This document shows, one piece after another, positions 36,190 through 45,620 of a stretch of 64,000 bases of DNA (position 1 is its first letter; each line of letters begins with the position of its first letter). Below the pieces are notes generated by a model. That model saw nothing but the letters and a program-made list of their open reading frames with translations, did no database searches and was not told where the DNA came from. A program made the position numbers and the translations under genes. The stretch comes from Mesorhizobium sp. (GTDB lineage Bacteria > Pseudomonadota > Alphaproteobacteria > Rhizobiales > Rhizobiaceae), in the NCBI GenBank assembly GCA_004020365.1, contig SAQR01000024.1:1-64000 (forward strand). The letters are read 5' to 3'.

Positions 36190-37209
36190 ATGACCGAATC
36201 AAAATCCATGATCCTTGGCTGCGCCGGGAAATCGCTTACACGCGACGAAATCAATTTTTACCGCAGCGAATGTCCGTGGGGATTCATCCTGTTTGCGCGC
36301 AACATCGGCGAGGCCGAACAGATCCGCGACCTGGTCGCCGCGATGCGCGATTGTGTCGAGCGCCCGGACGCCCCGGTGTTCATCGACCAGGAAGGCGGCC
36401 GTGTGCAGCGCCTGCGGCCGCCGCTGGCACCGAATTATCCGGCCGGTGGGGCGCTCGGCGCCTTGTGGCGCAACGACCACGATGCCGGCAACCGCGCAGC
36501 ATGGCTGATGGCGCGGCTGCATGCTTTCGACCTGCTGCGCTACGGCATCACGGCTGATTGCCTGCCGGTGCTCGACGTGCCGATCGAGGGCGCCAGCGAC
36601 GTCATCGGCGCACGCGCCTATGGCAAGGAGCCCCGCGCCGTCATCGAACTGGGCCGCGCCGCGGCGGAGGGCCTGATGTCGGGCGGCGTGCTGCCGGTGA
36701 TGAAGCACATTCCCGGGCATGGACGGGCATTCGCCGACACGCACTTCGAACTACCGACCGTCGATGCCTCGATGAGCGACCTGCAGCGGCATGATTTCGC
36801 CCCGTTCAGGGAACTCAATCATTTGCCGATGGCGATGACGGCGCATGTCGTTTACAGCGCGATCGACCCGAAGAACCCGGCCACGACCTCCGGCAAGGTC
36901 ATCGATGAGATCATCCGCGGCGAGATCGGTTTCGACGGGCTGCTGATGAGCGACGACACCTCGATGAAGGCACTTTCTGGGGATTTCCCGACAAAGGCGG
37001 CGGCGATCCTTGCGGCGGGCTGCGATCTGGTCCTTCACTGCAACGGCGTCTTCGAGGAGATGGTTGGCATTGCGTCGCGCACAACGGGGCTTGAAGGCAT
37101 GTCGCTGCAACGCGCGCAACGGGCACTGACCTATATCAAGAACCGCGATCGGGCTGATGAAGCCGAGATACGCGCCGAATTCGCCACCTATTTCGATGCG
37201 GTTGCCTAG
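36190..37209 (+). CDS. nagZ: Beta-N-acetylhexosaminidase (cell-wall recycling)
   Basis: NagZ removes N-acetylglucosamine from anhydro-muropeptides during peptidoglycan recycling in the cytoplasm. The 339-aa family 3 glycoside hydrolase has the histidine-containing loop KHIPGHGRAFADTHFELP starting at residue 172, which supplies the catalytic His of the Asp-His dyad. The nucleophile lies in GFDGLLMSDDTSMKAL. No signal peptide is present. The start at 36190 is 157 nt after the SPOR gene, behind a terminator-like hairpin. It may share a promoter with scpA-scpB. Confidence 0.93.
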   Translation: MTESKSMILGCAGKSLTRDEINFYRSECPWGFILFARNIGEAEQIRDLVAAMRDCVERPDAPVFIDQEGGRVQRLRPPLAPNYPAGGALGALWRNDHDAGNRAAWLMARLHAFDLLRYGITADCLPVLDVPIEGASDVIGARAYGKEPRAVIELGRAAAEGLMSGGVLPVMKHIPGHGRAFADTHFELPTVDASMSDLQRHDFAPFRELNHLPMAMTAHVVYSAIDPKNPATTSGKVIDEIIRGEIGFDGLLMSDDTSMKALSGDFPTKAAAILAAGCDLVLHCNGVFEEMVGIASRTTGLEGMSLQRAQRALTYIKNRDRADEAEIRAEFATYFDAVA

Positions 37210-37210
37210 A

Positions 37211-37258
37211 CCATGATGCCGAAAAGTGGGAGCCGGTTTTTCGGAACAGATCACGGTC
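37211..37258. repeat. Rhizobial intergenic palindrome (CCGAAAA/TTTTCGG type)
   Basis: CCATGAT...CCGAAAA (37219-37225) is followed by GTGGGAGCCGG and TTTTCGG (37238-37244), ending GATCACGG. This arrangement is a very common interspersed palindrome in Rhizobiales; here it separates nagZ and scpA. Confidence 0.7.
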
Positions 37259-37293
37259 AAACAAGCAGATAGAAGCAAAGGACGCGACAGGAA

Positions 37294-38136
37294 TTGGCGG
37301 AAACGTTGGACAGCAAGGCCGGCAGGGCCGCACCGATGGACCGTCTTTGGGCCGAGAACGACGATTCGCGGCTGACCGGCGATCCCGCGCTGGTCGTCGA
37401 TGTCGACGGTTTCGAGGGCCCGCTCGATCTTCTGCTGCATCTTGCCCGCAACCAGAAGGTCGATTTGTCGCGCATCTCGATCCTGGCGCTTGCCGAGCAG
37501 TATCTGGCCTTTGTCGAGAAGGTGAGGGCGCTCAGGCTGGAGCTTGCCGCCGACTATTTGGTGATGGCGGCGTGGCTGGCGTTTCTCAAGTCGAAGCTTT
37601 TGATCCCCAAGCAACCCGGCGACGACGGTGAAAGCGGCGAGGAACTGGCGGCGGTGCTGCAATTCCGGTTGAAGCGGCTGGAAGCGATGCGCGACGCGGC
37701 GGCACGCCTGGTCAATCGAAACCGGCTCGGGCGCGACGTGTTCGCCCGCGGCATGCCGGAAATGGTCATCGTCGAGAAACGCAACGCCTATTCGGCCTCG
37801 CTCTACGATCTGCTGACCGCCTATGCGGCGCAACGCCAGAAGCAGGCGATCACGAATGTGACGATCGCCAGGCGCGGTGTGTGGTCGCTCAAGGATGCGC
37901 GCGACATCCTCAACAGGCTGATCGGCACGCTTGCCGATTGGACGGCGCTGGACAGTTTCCTGGTCGAATATCTGACCGACCCGGACGAGCGGCGTACCGC
38001 GGTTGCCAGTTCGTTTGCGGCGACGTTGGAGCTGGTGCGCGAAGGCAAAATGGAAATGCGGCAGGACGAGGTGTTCGCGCCGCTCTATCTGCGCGGTCGT
38101 GCGCAAGGCATCAGGGCAGTTGAGGTGGCATCATGA
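37294..38136 (+). CDS. scpA: Segregation and condensation protein A
   Basis: ScpA is the kleisin of the SMC-ScpAB complex that compacts and separates chromosomes. The 280-aa protein carries the N-terminal SMC-neck-binding region (FEGPLDLLLHLARNQKVDLS near residues 40-60) and a C-terminal winged helix (EVFAPLYLRG). The start is uncertain: a TTG at 37294 follows CAGGAA, while the ATG at 37336 (MDRLWAEND) is also family-like and would give 266 aa. It overlaps scpB by four bases (ATGA), so the two are translationally coupled. Confidence 0.92.
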   Translation: MAETLDSKAGRAAPMDRLWAENDDSRLTGDPALVVDVDGFEGPLDLLLHLARNQKVDLSRISILALAEQYLAFVEKVRALRLELAADYLVMAAWLAFLKSKLLIPKQPGDDGESGEELAAVLQFRLKRLEAMRDAAARLVNRNRLGRDVFARGMPEMVIVEKRNAYSASLYDLLTAYAAQRQKQAITNVTIARRGVWSLKDARDILNRLIGTLADWTALDSFLVEYLTDPDERRTAVASSFAATLELVREGKMEMRQDEVFAPLYLRGRAQGIRAVEVAS

Positions 38137-38912
38137 GCGAGCGCGCCAACGCTTCGGTCATTCCGTTCAAGGTCGACGACGAGACCGAAGACGGCGTGCT
38201 CGCCGAGGTGCCGGCAGAAAGCCAGGTCCAGAGCTTGTCCCAAAATCCTGGCGAGCGGCTGCATATGGCGGAAGCCGTGCGCATGGCCGAGGCGATCGTC
38301 TTCGCCAGCGCCGAGCCGGTCAGCGAAAAGCAGCTTGCCGGGCGCCTGCCCGACGGCATCAATATTGCCGCGGCGATGGCTGAACTGCAGCAGATTTATG
38401 CGCGGCGTGGCGTCAATCTGGTGCGCATTGGCGATGCCTGGGCGTTCCGCACCGCTGGCGATCTCGCTTTCCTGATGAGTCGCGACACGGTGCAGCAGAA
38501 GAAGCTTTCCCGTGCGGCGCTCGAAGTGCTGGCGATCATCGCCTACCACCAGCCGGTGACGCGCGCCGAGATCGAGGACATCAGAGGCGTCGAGACCTCG
38601 AAGGGCACGCTGGACACGCTGATGGAGACCGAATGGGTGAAGATGCGCGGCCGGCGCCGCACGCCCGGCCGTCCCGTCACCTACGGCACCACCGACATCT
38701 TCCTCGACCATTTCGCGTTGGAGGAGATCCGCGATCTCCCCGGCATGGAGGAATTGAAAGGTGCCGGGCTGCTTTCGGGCCGAATGCCGTCGAATTTTTC
38801 CATTCCGCTGCCGCCGGCCGACCCGGATGCGCTGGCCGACGACGAGGATCCGCTGACCGACATCGACCTTGAGGAACTCGGCCTGTTGACGCCGCGCGTC
38901 GAGGAAGATTGA
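38133..38912 (+). CDS. scpB: Segregation and condensation protein B
   Basis: ScpB dimers bind the middle of ScpA. The 259-aa protein has two winged-helix domains (about 45-120 and 125-195), with EVLAIIAYHQPVTRAEIEDI and MRGRRRTPGRPVTYGTTDIF as the characteristic second-domain blocks. It has an N-terminal extension of about 40 residues and an acidic C-terminal tail. The ATG is inside the scpA stop. The same operon continues with tatA 179 nt downstream. Confidence 0.93.
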   Translation: MSERANASVIPFKVDDETEDGVLAEVPAESQVQSLSQNPGERLHMAEAVRMAEAIVFASAEPVSEKQLAGRLPDGINIAAAMAELQQIYARRGVNLVRIGDAWAFRTAGDLAFLMSRDTVQQKKLSRAALEVLAIIAYHQPVTRAEIEDIRGVETSKGTLDTLMETEWVKMRGRRRTPGRPVTYGTTDIFLDHFALEEIRDLPGMEELKGAGLLSGRMPSNFSIPLPPADPDALADDEDPLTDIDLEELGLLTPRVEED

Positions 38913-39091
38913 CCGCAAACGACGTGCCGAAAGCGATTGGTATTTGGCGGCTGCGCCGATAGGTAGCGGGCTGAGGCGCCGAAACTGCACGACTTCGGCC
39001 ACTCATTTATAAACTCTGTCGCGGTTGTGTTTGAATCCCGGCGCGAAAGCGCATAGATCATCGTCAGAGAAAACTTTCGAGAGAGATTGTT

Positions 39092-39313
39092 ATGGGTTCA
39101 TTTTCGATTTGGCATTGGCTGATCGTGCTGGTGATCGTGCTGCTGGTGTTCGGTCGCGGCAAGATTCCCGAGCTGATGGGTGACATGGCCAAGGGTATCA
39201 AGAGCTTCAAGAAGGGCATTGCCGACGACGAGGTTGCCGAGGACAAGCGCACCGTCGAGCACCGTGCCGACGAAACCGTTTCGGCAGCGAAGGAAAAGGC
39301 CAGCAAGAGCTGA
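39092..39313 (+). CDS. tatA: Sec-independent protein translocase TatA
   Basis: TatA oligomers form the variable pore element of twin-arginine translocation. The 73-aa protein has one N-terminal transmembrane helix ([15 protein letters not shown]), the hinge FGRGKIPEL, an amphipathic helix ([14 protein letters not shown]) and a charged tail. The start at 39092 follows GAGAGA. The IorB-type subunit in this window has a Tat signal and would be a client. Confidence 0.95.
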   Translation: MGSFSIWHWLIVLVIVLLVFGRGKIPELMGDMAKGIKSFKKGIADDEVAEDKRTVEHRADETVSAAKEKASKS

Positions 39314-39342
39314 GCCCAAAACTTTAGTCGGAACGTATCGCC

Positions 39343-40023
39343 ATGTTCGACATCGGCTGGACCGAGATGCTGGTGATCGCGATCGTCATGATCGTGGTCG
39401 TCGGGCCCAAGGATTTGCCCAAGATGCTGCGCACTTTCGGCCGCACGACGGCGAAGATGCGCGGCATGGCGGCCGACTTCCAGAAACAGTTCAACGATGC
39501 GCTGAAGGAGGCCGAGCTTGACGACGTCAAGAAGTCGGTCGATTCACTCAGAAGCCTCAACCCGGCCGCCGAGATCAGGAAACAGCTCAACCCGTTCGAG
39601 CAGGCGGCGGCCGACGTCCGTTCAGGCGTCGACGCGGTGATGAAGCCGAAGCCGGCCGCAGACTCGGTCGCGCCGGCTGTTTCGAGCCCGCAGGATACCG
39701 TGCTGAACAATGGCGCGACTGTGCTGCCGGGCGTCAAAGCCCCGGAAGCGGCGCCGGCGGCGCCGACCTTTCCGGCGATGACCGATGGTTCGGTGACACC
39801 GCCTGTCGCGACGGCGACGCCGGCCGCATCGCAAGAGGCCTCGGCGGCGAAGATGAAGGGCGCGCCAGCGAAAGCGATGCCGGCCTCCAAGGCCGCAGCG
39901 AAGCCAGCGGCAAAACCTGCTGCGACAAAGACTGCGGCTAAAAAGGCCGAGCCGAAGCCTGCACCGGCAGCGGTGAAGAAGCCGGCTGCAGCTGCCAAAA
40001 AGACGGCGGGAGCCGCCAAGTGA
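39343..40023 (+). CDS. tatB: Sec-independent protein translocase TatB
   Basis: TatB binds signal peptides together with TatC. The 226-aa protein begins MFDIGWTEMLVIAIVMIVVV (the TatB-type helix with the conserved Glu), then GPKDLPKMLR and an amphipathic helix to about residue 60. A long Ala/Pro/Lys-rich C-terminal tail, usual in Rhizobiales, ends the protein. Its stop overlaps the tatC start (GTGA). Confidence 0.94.
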   Translation: MFDIGWTEMLVIAIVMIVVVGPKDLPKMLRTFGRTTAKMRGMAADFQKQFNDALKEAELDDVKKSVDSLRSLNPAAEIRKQLNPFEQAAADVRSGVDAVMKPKPAADSVAPAVSSPQDTVLNNGATVLPGVKAPEAAPAAPTFPAMTDGSVTPPVATATPAASQEASAAKMKGAPAKAMPASKAAAKPAAKPAATKTAAKKAEPKPAPAAVKKPAAAAKKTAGAAK

Positions 40024-40877
40024 GCATTTCGGAAAAGGACGAGATCGATAAGTCGGCGGCTCCGCTGATGGAGCATCTGATCGAGTTGCGACGGCGGCTG
40101 ATGTGGTCGATCGGCGGGTTCTTCGTCGCTTTCCTGTTCTGCTTCTTCTTCGCCAAGCAGTTGTTCAACCTGCTGGTCATCCCGTTCAAATGGGCGACGC
40201 AATGGGCAGGGCTCGACCCGCACAAGGTCGAGCTGATCTACACGGCGCCGCAGGAATTCTTCTTCACCCAGGTCAAGCTGGCGATGTTCGGCGGCATGGT
40301 GATCGCCTTTCCGCTGATCGCCACCCAGATCTACAAATTCATCGCGCCCGGCCTCTACAAGAACGAACGCAACGCCTTCCTGCCGTTCCTGATCGCTTCG
40401 CCGATCCTGTTCCTGATGGGCGCGTCGCTGGTCTATTTCTTCTTCACGCCAATGGTGATGTGGTTCTTCCTCGCCATGCAGCAGACCGGCACCGACGACC
40501 AGGTGCAGATTTCACTGCTGCCGAAAGTGTCGGAGTATCTCAGCCTGATCATGACGCTGATCTTCTCCTTCGGCTTGGTGTTCCAGTTGCCGGTGGTGAC
40601 CAGCCTGATGACGAGGGTGGGCATGCTGTCGTCCGAGGCGCTGGTCGAAAAGCGCAAATGGGCAATCGTCATCGCCTTCGTCGTCGCGGCTATTCTGACG
40701 CCGCCTGACCCGATAAGCCAGATCGGTCTGGCCGTTCCCACGATCCTTCTCTACGAGGTTTCGATCTGGTCGGCTCGGCTGATCGAGCGCAGCAAGGAAC
40801 GGGAACGTCTGGCGCGCGAGAAGCGGGAGGCTGCGGAAGCGGCGGCCGAAAAGCCGGCGGATGCGTCGTCGACCTAG
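40020..40877 (+). CDS. tatC: Sec-independent protein translocase TatC
   Basis: TatC is the six-transmembrane receptor for twin-arginine signals. The 285-aa protein has the conserved N-terminal MEHLIELRRRLMWSIG and the periplasmic loop ending TAPQEFFFTQVKLAMFGG. The Pro-rich FIAPGLYKNERNAFLPF block and a Glu/Lys/Ala C-terminal tail follow. It starts with GTG at 40020, overlapping the tatB stop, so translation is coupled. Confidence 0.95.
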   Translation: MSISEKDEIDKSAAPLMEHLIELRRRLMWSIGGFFVAFLFCFFFAKQLFNLLVIPFKWATQWAGLDPHKVELIYTAPQEFFFTQVKLAMFGGMVIAFPLIATQIYKFIAPGLYKNERNAFLPFLIASPILFLMGASLVYFFFTPMVMWFFLAMQQTGTDDQVQISLLPKVSEYLSLIMTLIFSFGLVFQLPVVTSLMTRVGMLSSEALVEKRKWAIVIAFVVAAILTPPDPISQIGLAVPTILLYEVSIWSARLIERSKERERLAREKREAAEAAAEKPADASST

Positions 40878-41006
40878 GCTAGCCTGAGGCCGTTAACCTC
40901 AGGTCTGCGGGACAACGCCGGGCGCGAGGGAACTCGATCTTCACATCTTGCATCGGTCAAGGATGCGGTTTACGCCCCCTCTAGCCTACTTGAGGACGAT
41001 CAGACC

Positions 41007-42311
41007 ATGCTTGACATCAAATGGATTCGCGACAATCCGAAGGCCCTTGTCGAGGCGCTCCAGAAGCGCTCGTGGCCGGCTGCGGAGGCGCAGTCCACGG
41101 TCGATGATCTGATCGCCAGGGACGAGGCGCGGCGCGAACATCTGACCGAGCTTCAGACAAGGCAGGAGCGCCGCAACGCTGCTTCGAAGGAGATCGGCAA
41201 TGCCGTGCGTTCGGGTGACGCCGCCCTTGCCGAAAGGCTGAAGGCCGAGGTCGGCGAGATCAAGGCTTTCATCCAGAACGGCGAGGCGCGCGAACGCGAG
41301 CTCGACAAGGCGCTGAACGACGCATTGGCGGTGCTGCCCAACGTGCCGCTCGACGACGTGCCGGTCGGCAAGGACGAGCACGACAACGTCGTCAAGCGCA
41401 CGGTCGGCAAGGTGCCGGCCCGCCCGAACTGGGTGAAGGAGCATTTCGAGGTCGGCGAAGCGCTCGGCATGATGGATTTTGAGCGGGCGGCGAAACTGTC
41501 CGGTTCGCGCTTCACGGTGCTCAAGGGCGGACTGGCGCGGATGGAGCGCGCGCTCGGCCAGTTCATGCTGGACCTGCATACGACCGACCATGGCTACGAG
41601 GAGATCCAGCCGCCGCTGATGGTGCGCGACGAAGCTCTTTTCGGCACCGGGCAACTGCCGAAGTTCGAGGAGGATCTGTTCTTCACCTCGCGTGGGGACG
41701 GCAGGCTTGGCCTCATTCCCACCGCTGAAGTGCCGCTGACCAATCTGGTGCGCGAAGACATCACGCCGCATGAGAAACTGCCGCTGCGCTATACCGCGCT
41801 GACCTCGTGCTTCCGCTCGGAAGCGGGCTCGGCCGGGCATGACACGCGTGGCATGCTGCGCCAGCACCAGTTCTACAAGGTCGAACTGGTGTCGATCACC
41901 GACCAGGACACCTCGCTTGCCGAGCACGAGCGGATGACCGAATGCGCCGAGGAAGTGCTGAAGCGGCTCGGCCTGCCGTTCCGCACCGTGACACTGTGCA
42001 CCGGCGACATGGGCTTTGGCGCGCGCAAGACCTATGACATCGAGGTCTGGCTGCCGGGCCAGAACGCCTATCGCGAGATTTCGTCCTGCTCGGTCTGTGG
42101 CGATTTCCAGGCGCGGCGCATGGATGCCCGCTACAAGGACAAGGATGGCAAGGGCAACCGCTTCGTCCACACGCTGAACGGTTCCGGCACCGCCGTCGGC
42201 CGCGCTCTTATTGCTGTCATCGAGAACTACCAGAATGAGGATGGCAGCGTAACCATTCCTGAAGCGCTTCGGCCTTACATGGGCGGTCTGAAAAAGATCG
42301 AATCGAGATAA
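41007..42311 (+). CDS. serS: Serine--tRNA ligase
   Basis: SerS charges tRNA-Ser and tRNA-Sec. The 434-aa class II synthetase has an N-terminal coiled-coil arm (about 30-100) and motif 2 ([20 protein letters not shown]). Motif 3 reads [20 protein letters not shown]. The start at 41007 ([11 protein letters not shown]) is standard. Its TAA shares one base with the surE ATG, giving the conserved serS-surE-pcm block. Confidence 0.96.
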   Translation: MLDIKWIRDNPKALVEALQKRSWPAAEAQSTVDDLIARDEARREHLTELQTRQERRNAASKEIGNAVRSGDAALAERLKAEVGEIKAFIQNGEARERELDKALNDALAVLPNVPLDDVPVGKDEHDNVVKRTVGKVPARPNWVKEHFEVGEALGMMDFERAAKLSGSRFTVLKGGLARMERALGQFMLDLHTTDHGYEEIQPPLMVRDEALFGTGQLPKFEEDLFFTSRGDGRLGLIPTAEVPLTNLVREDITPHEKLPLRYTALTSCFRSEAGSAGHDTRGMLRQHQFYKVELVSITDQDTSLAEHERMTECAEEVLKRLGLPFRTVTLCTGDMGFGARKTYDIEVWLPGQNAYREISSCSVCGDFQARRMDARYKDKDGKGNRFVHTLNGSGTAVGRALIAVIENYQNEDGSVTIPEALRPYMGGLKKIESR

Positions 42312-43069
42312 TGCGCATCCTCCTGACCAATGATGACGGCATCCATGCCGAGGGCCTTGCATCGCTCGAACGCATCGCCCGCACGCTGTCGGACGATGTC
42401 TGGGTGGTGGCGCCGGAGCAGGATCAGTCCGGCTATGCGCATTCGCTGTCGATCTCGGAGCCGCTGCGCCTGAGAAAGATCGGCGAAAAGCACTTTGCCG
42501 TGCGCGGCACGCCGACTGACTGCGTCATCATGGGCGTGAAAAAGATCCTGCCCGCAGCACCAGACCTGATCCTGTCCGGCGTCAATTCCGGCGCCAACAT
42601 CGCCGACGACGTCACCTATTCGGGCACCGTTGCCGGCGCCATGGAAGGCGCGCTGCTCGGCGTGCGATCGATCGCGCTCAGCCAGGCTTATTCCTATGTC
42701 GGCGAGGATCGCCTGGTCCCTTACGAAACCACCGAGGCGCTGGCGCCGGCGCTGCTCAAAAAGCTGGTCGCCATGCCGCTGCCGGATGGCGTGCTGCTCA
42801 ACGTCAATTTTCCGAATTGCCTCCCCGAAGAGATCGCCGGCACGGTGGTCACCTCGCAAGGCAAGCTCGTCCACAGCCTGTGGGTCGATGAGCGCCGCGA
42901 CGGCCGCGGGCTTCCCTATTACTGGCTGCGCTTCGGCCGGGAGCCGGTCGAGGGCAAGCAAGGCACTGATCTCTATGCCATGCGCAACCGGCTGGTGTCG
43001 GTGACGCCGCTGCAGCTCGATCTGACAGCGCATGAAATCCGCGATCAACTGACCAAGGCGCTCGCATGA
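42311..43069 (+). CDS. surE: 5'-nucleotidase SurE
   Basis: SurE is a metal-dependent nucleotidase for 5'- and 3'-nucleotides, linked to stationary-phase survival. The 252-aa protein has the metal site LLTNDDGI (residues 4-11), [12 protein letters not shown], the GTPTDCV motif and the [20 protein letters not shown] region that binds phosphate. The length is normal. It overlaps pcm by four bases (ATGA). Confidence 0.95.
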   Translation: MRILLTNDDGIHAEGLASLERIARTLSDDVWVVAPEQDQSGYAHSLSISEPLRLRKIGEKHFAVRGTPTDCVIMGVKKILPAAPDLILSGVNSGANIADDVTYSGTVAGAMEGALLGVRSIALSQAYSYVGEDRLVPYETTEALAPALLKKLVAMPLPDGVLLNVNFPNCLPEEIAGTVVTSQGKLVHSLWVDERRDGRGLPYYWLRFGREPVEGKQGTDLYAMRNRLVSVTPLQLDLTAHEIRDQLTKALA

Positions 43070-43731
43070 ATCTGAACCATGGTCCGACGGTCGATGACCG
43101 CGAAGGCTTCGCCGCTTTCCTGCTCCGCCTGCGTGGCAAGGGCGTGGTGCCGAAGGCGCTGATCGCCGCCTTCGAGGCGACGCCGCGGCGCGGCTTCCTT
43201 TCCGCACAGTTCCATCCGATCGCCTGGTCGGACCGCATGCTGCCGATCGAATGCGGCGAGGCGATCGAGGGCGCCGATCTGCAAGCCGCGGTGATCGCGG
43301 CACTTGCCATCGAACCGGGCAACCGGGTGCTCGAGATCGGCACCGGGTCGGGCTACACGGCGGCGGTGATGTCGCGGCTCGCCGCGCGCGTCGTCACAAT
43401 CGATCGCTACAAGACGCTGGTCGAGCAGGCCAAACAGCGCTTCGAGGCGCTCGGCATTGGCAATGTCATCGTGCGCCAGGCGGACGGCTCCAACGGACTG
43501 GCCAATGAAGCGCCGTTCGACCGTATCGTCGCATGGGCGGCCTTCGACAGCCTGCCGCGCTTCCTGCTCGATCAATTGTCGAGCGGCGGCATCGTCATCG
43601 CCCCAATCGGACCCGAGGAGGGCGAGCAGGTGCTGGCCAAGCTGACCAAGGTCGGCAGCCGCTTCGAACGCGAGGACATCGGTCTCGTACGCCTGCAGCC
43701 GATCCTGCGCAGCGTAGCCGCCGTCATCTAG
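43066..43731 (+). CDS. pcm: Protein-L-isoaspartate O-methyltransferase
   Basis: Pcm repairs isoaspartyl residues in aged proteins using SAM. The 221-aa protein has the PCMT active-site loop ([20 protein letters not shown] near residues 40-60) and SAM motif [16 protein letters not shown] (about 87-101). It is the canonical copy, genetically linked to surE as in many Proteobacteria; a divergent paralogue is at 16.2 kb. The ATG lies in the surE stop. Confidence 0.94.
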   Translation: MNLNHGPTVDDREGFAAFLLRLRGKGVVPKALIAAFEATPRRGFLSAQFHPIAWSDRMLPIECGEAIEGADLQAAVIAALAIEPGNRVLEIGTGSGYTAAVMSRLAARVVTIDRYKTLVEQAKQRFEALGIGNVIVRQADGSNGLANEAPFDRIVAWAAFDSLPRFLLDQLSSGGIVIAPIGPEEGEQVLAKLTKVGSRFEREDIGLVRLQPILRSVAAVI

Positions 43732-43858
43732 GATCTGTCGATGTCAGGTGATGCCCGCAACTCACCTGTCTGGTCGGTCACCGGCTTACCTGAGGTGAAT
43801 CACACCCGTCCGAGCAGCTTTAAATATTTTAAGAAAATTTGCGTCTGATTCTAGAGGT

Positions 43859-43874
43859 TTAACCGGCCGGTAAC
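43859..43874 (+). promoter_or_regulatory. CtrA-like box upstream of the LysM/LytM gene
   Basis: TTAA (43859-43862), a 7-nt spacer, and GTAAC (43870-43874) match the CtrA site TTAA-N7-TTAAC with one mismatch. It is 55 bp before the start of a septal cell-wall gene; related half sites (TTAACGCGCTTTAA) follow at 43878-43891. Confidence 0.4.
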
Positions 43875-43928
43875 ATTAACGCGCTTTAATCACGGTCAGT
43901 CTGTACCGGGTATCTGCGGGTAAATGCG

Positions 43929-45434
43929 ATGCAATTCAGTATTTTGAAGGCAAACGGACGCAACCTGGCGCGGGGTATCGCCGTCCTGATGGTTGCGGGC
44001 ACCGCGGCGGGATGCAGTTCCCAGGTCTCGCGGTTCAACAGCGTCGACGACGTCTTCACGTCGTCGACAAACAACCAGCGCGCCATCATCGACAAGCAGG
44101 ACGCCGCCCAGCCCTATCCCGGCGATGCCGCGGTTTCGGCTGCGCCGCTCGACGGCAGCCACACCCAGTCGGTAAGCCGTTCAAGCCTTGAACCGGTCAC
44201 AACGCAGCAATTGCCGCCGGTTGACCAGGCGCAGCCGGCTACCGCGTCGGCGCCCGCCGCCAGTCCGGCCCGCACCGCTTCGGCGCCAGCTGCTCCCCGG
44301 GTCGACCGGACTGCGACCGCAACCGTGGCAAAGCCGTTCAAAGAGTCACGGCCCAATGCTCCGCGCATGGCGACGGCGGGCGGCGAACCGCGTGCAGCCG
44401 AGATCATCGTCAAGGACGGCGAGACCATTTCCGGCCTGTCGCGGCGCTACGGCGTTCCCGCCGACGCCCTGATGAAGGTCAATGGGCTAAGCGCGACCAA
44501 TGGGCTGAAGACCGGCCAGAAACTCGTCATCCCGGCCTATGCTTATTCGGGCAAAAAACCGGCGCCGAAGCTTGCCGACGCCAAGCCTGCAAACGATACA
44601 AAACACGATCTGCCGGGCAAGGCGCCGGAGATGGTGGCCGTGCTGCCGCAGCAGCCCAAGCTGAAGGAGGGCAAATCCGCCGCGCAGGTGGATGCATCGG
44701 CCGCGGCAAGCCAGCCGAAGGACGCCGCACCCAAGGCGACTGGTGCCGGTGGCTCCTACACCGTCCAGCAGGGTGATACGCTGTCGGCCATCGCCAGGAA
44801 GACCGGCGTTGGCGTGGTTGCGTTGAAGCAGGCGAACGGTATGCAGGACGGTCTGCTCAAGATCGGCCAGACATTGAAGGTGCCGGCCGGCGGCACCGCG
44901 ACAGTTGCCAGCGCCAAGCCGGCAAAGGTCGATCCGGTAACGACTGCTACCACCCCGCCTGCGGCAAAGACCACGCCCTCGGAAACGCTCGCCGCCTACA
45001 CGCCGCCGAAGAAGGATACGAAGCTCATCCAGCAGGCCGAGGACGACGACGCGGTCGCGCCGAACGCCACCGGTATCGGCAAGATGCGCTGGCCGGTGCG
45101 CGGCCGAGTGATCTCCAGCTTCGGCGGCGGCAAGGACGGTGTCGACATCGCCGTGCCGGAAGGAACGCCAGTCAAGGCGGCTGAGAACGGCGTCGTCATC
45201 TATGCCGGCGACGGCCTCAAGGAATTCGGCAACACGGTGCTGGTGCGCCACGAGAACGGTTTGGTCACAGTCTATGGCCACGCCCGTTCGATCGAGGTCC
45301 AGCGCGGCCAGAAGGTCAAGCGCGGCCAGGAAATCGCGCAGTCCGGCATGAGCGGCACCACCGACTCACCGAAACTGCATTTCGAAGTCCGCAAGAATTC
45401 GGCGCCGGTCGATCCTTCGACCTATCTCGAATAA
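43929..45434 (+). CDS. LysM/degenerate LytM (M23) lipoprotein, NlpD/DipM-like
   Basis: This 501-aa lipoprotein (lipobox GTAAGC, Cys29) has a disordered linker and two LysM peptidoglycan-binding domains (about 157-202 and 276-321). A C-terminal M23/LytM domain (about 386-500) closes it. The first zinc-binding histidine of M23 enzymes (H-x3-D) is replaced: the segment reads GGKDGVDIAVPEG. The later motifs YGH and LHFEVR are kept. That pattern matches NlpD and EnvC, which activate amidases rather than cut peptidoglycan themselves. So a role in daughter-cell separation is inferred, like Caulobacter DipM. It follows pcm, with a CtrA-like site upstream. Confidence 0.9.
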   Translation: MQFSILKANGRNLARGIAVLMVAGTAAGCSSQVSRFNSVDDVFTSSTNNQRAIIDKQDAAQPYPGDAAVSAAPLDGSHTQSVSRSSLEPVTTQQLPPVDQAQPATASAPAASPARTASAPAAPRVDRTATATVAKPFKESRPNAPRMATAGGEPRAAEIIVKDGETISGLSRRYGVPADALMKVNGLSATNGLKTGQKLVIPAYAYSGKKPAPKLADAKPANDTKHDLPGKAPEMVAVLPQQPKLKEGKSAAQVDASAAASQPKDAAPKATGAGGSYTVQQGDTLSAIARKTGVGVVALKQANGMQDGLLKIGQTLKVPAGGTATVASAKPAKVDPVTTATTPPAAKTTPSETLAAYTPPKKDTKLIQQAEDDDAVAPNATGIGKMRWPVRGRVISSFGGGKDGVDIAVPEGTPVKAAENGVVIYAGDGLKEFGNTVLVRHENGLVTVYGHARSIEVQRGQKVKRGQEIAQSGMSGTTDSPKLHFEVRKNSAPVDPSTYLE

Positions 45435-45465
45435 AGAAAGTCGATCCTTCGACCTATCTCGAATA
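45408..45465 (+). repeat. Duplicated 3' end of the NlpD/DipM-like gene
   Basis: The 26-bp segment that codes VDPSTYLE and the stop (45408-45433) is repeated at 45440-45465 directly after the gene, with a 32-bp period. The second copy is outside the coding region. Confidence 0.92.
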
Positions 45466-45519
45466 GAAGAAGAAAAGCGATTGCGAGCCGCCTGACCTCC
45501 AGTCCGGCCCGCCGGCTCA

Positions 45520-45547
45520 GCCCGCCCTGCCAAGGGGCGGGCTTTTT
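45520..45547 (+). terminator. Rho-independent terminator
   Basis: GCCCGCC (45520-45526) pairs with GGCGGGC (45536-45542), and five Ts follow; it closes the serS-surE-pcm-nlpD run. Confidence 0.9.
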
Positions 45548-45620
45548 CAGTGAGTGAGCGCGCGCATTGCCTAACCGCGGCCGTCTACCAACAGTGTGAC
45601 AATCCGTAGGGCGATCACAA

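Noticed and set aside
36751-38106. Minus-strand open frame across nagZ and scpA
   Set aside because: It spans two genes with verified motifs on the other strand and has no independent support.
40986-42362. Minus-strand open frame of 458 codons across serS
   Set aside because: Antisense shadow; the plus strand holds SerS motifs 2 and 3.
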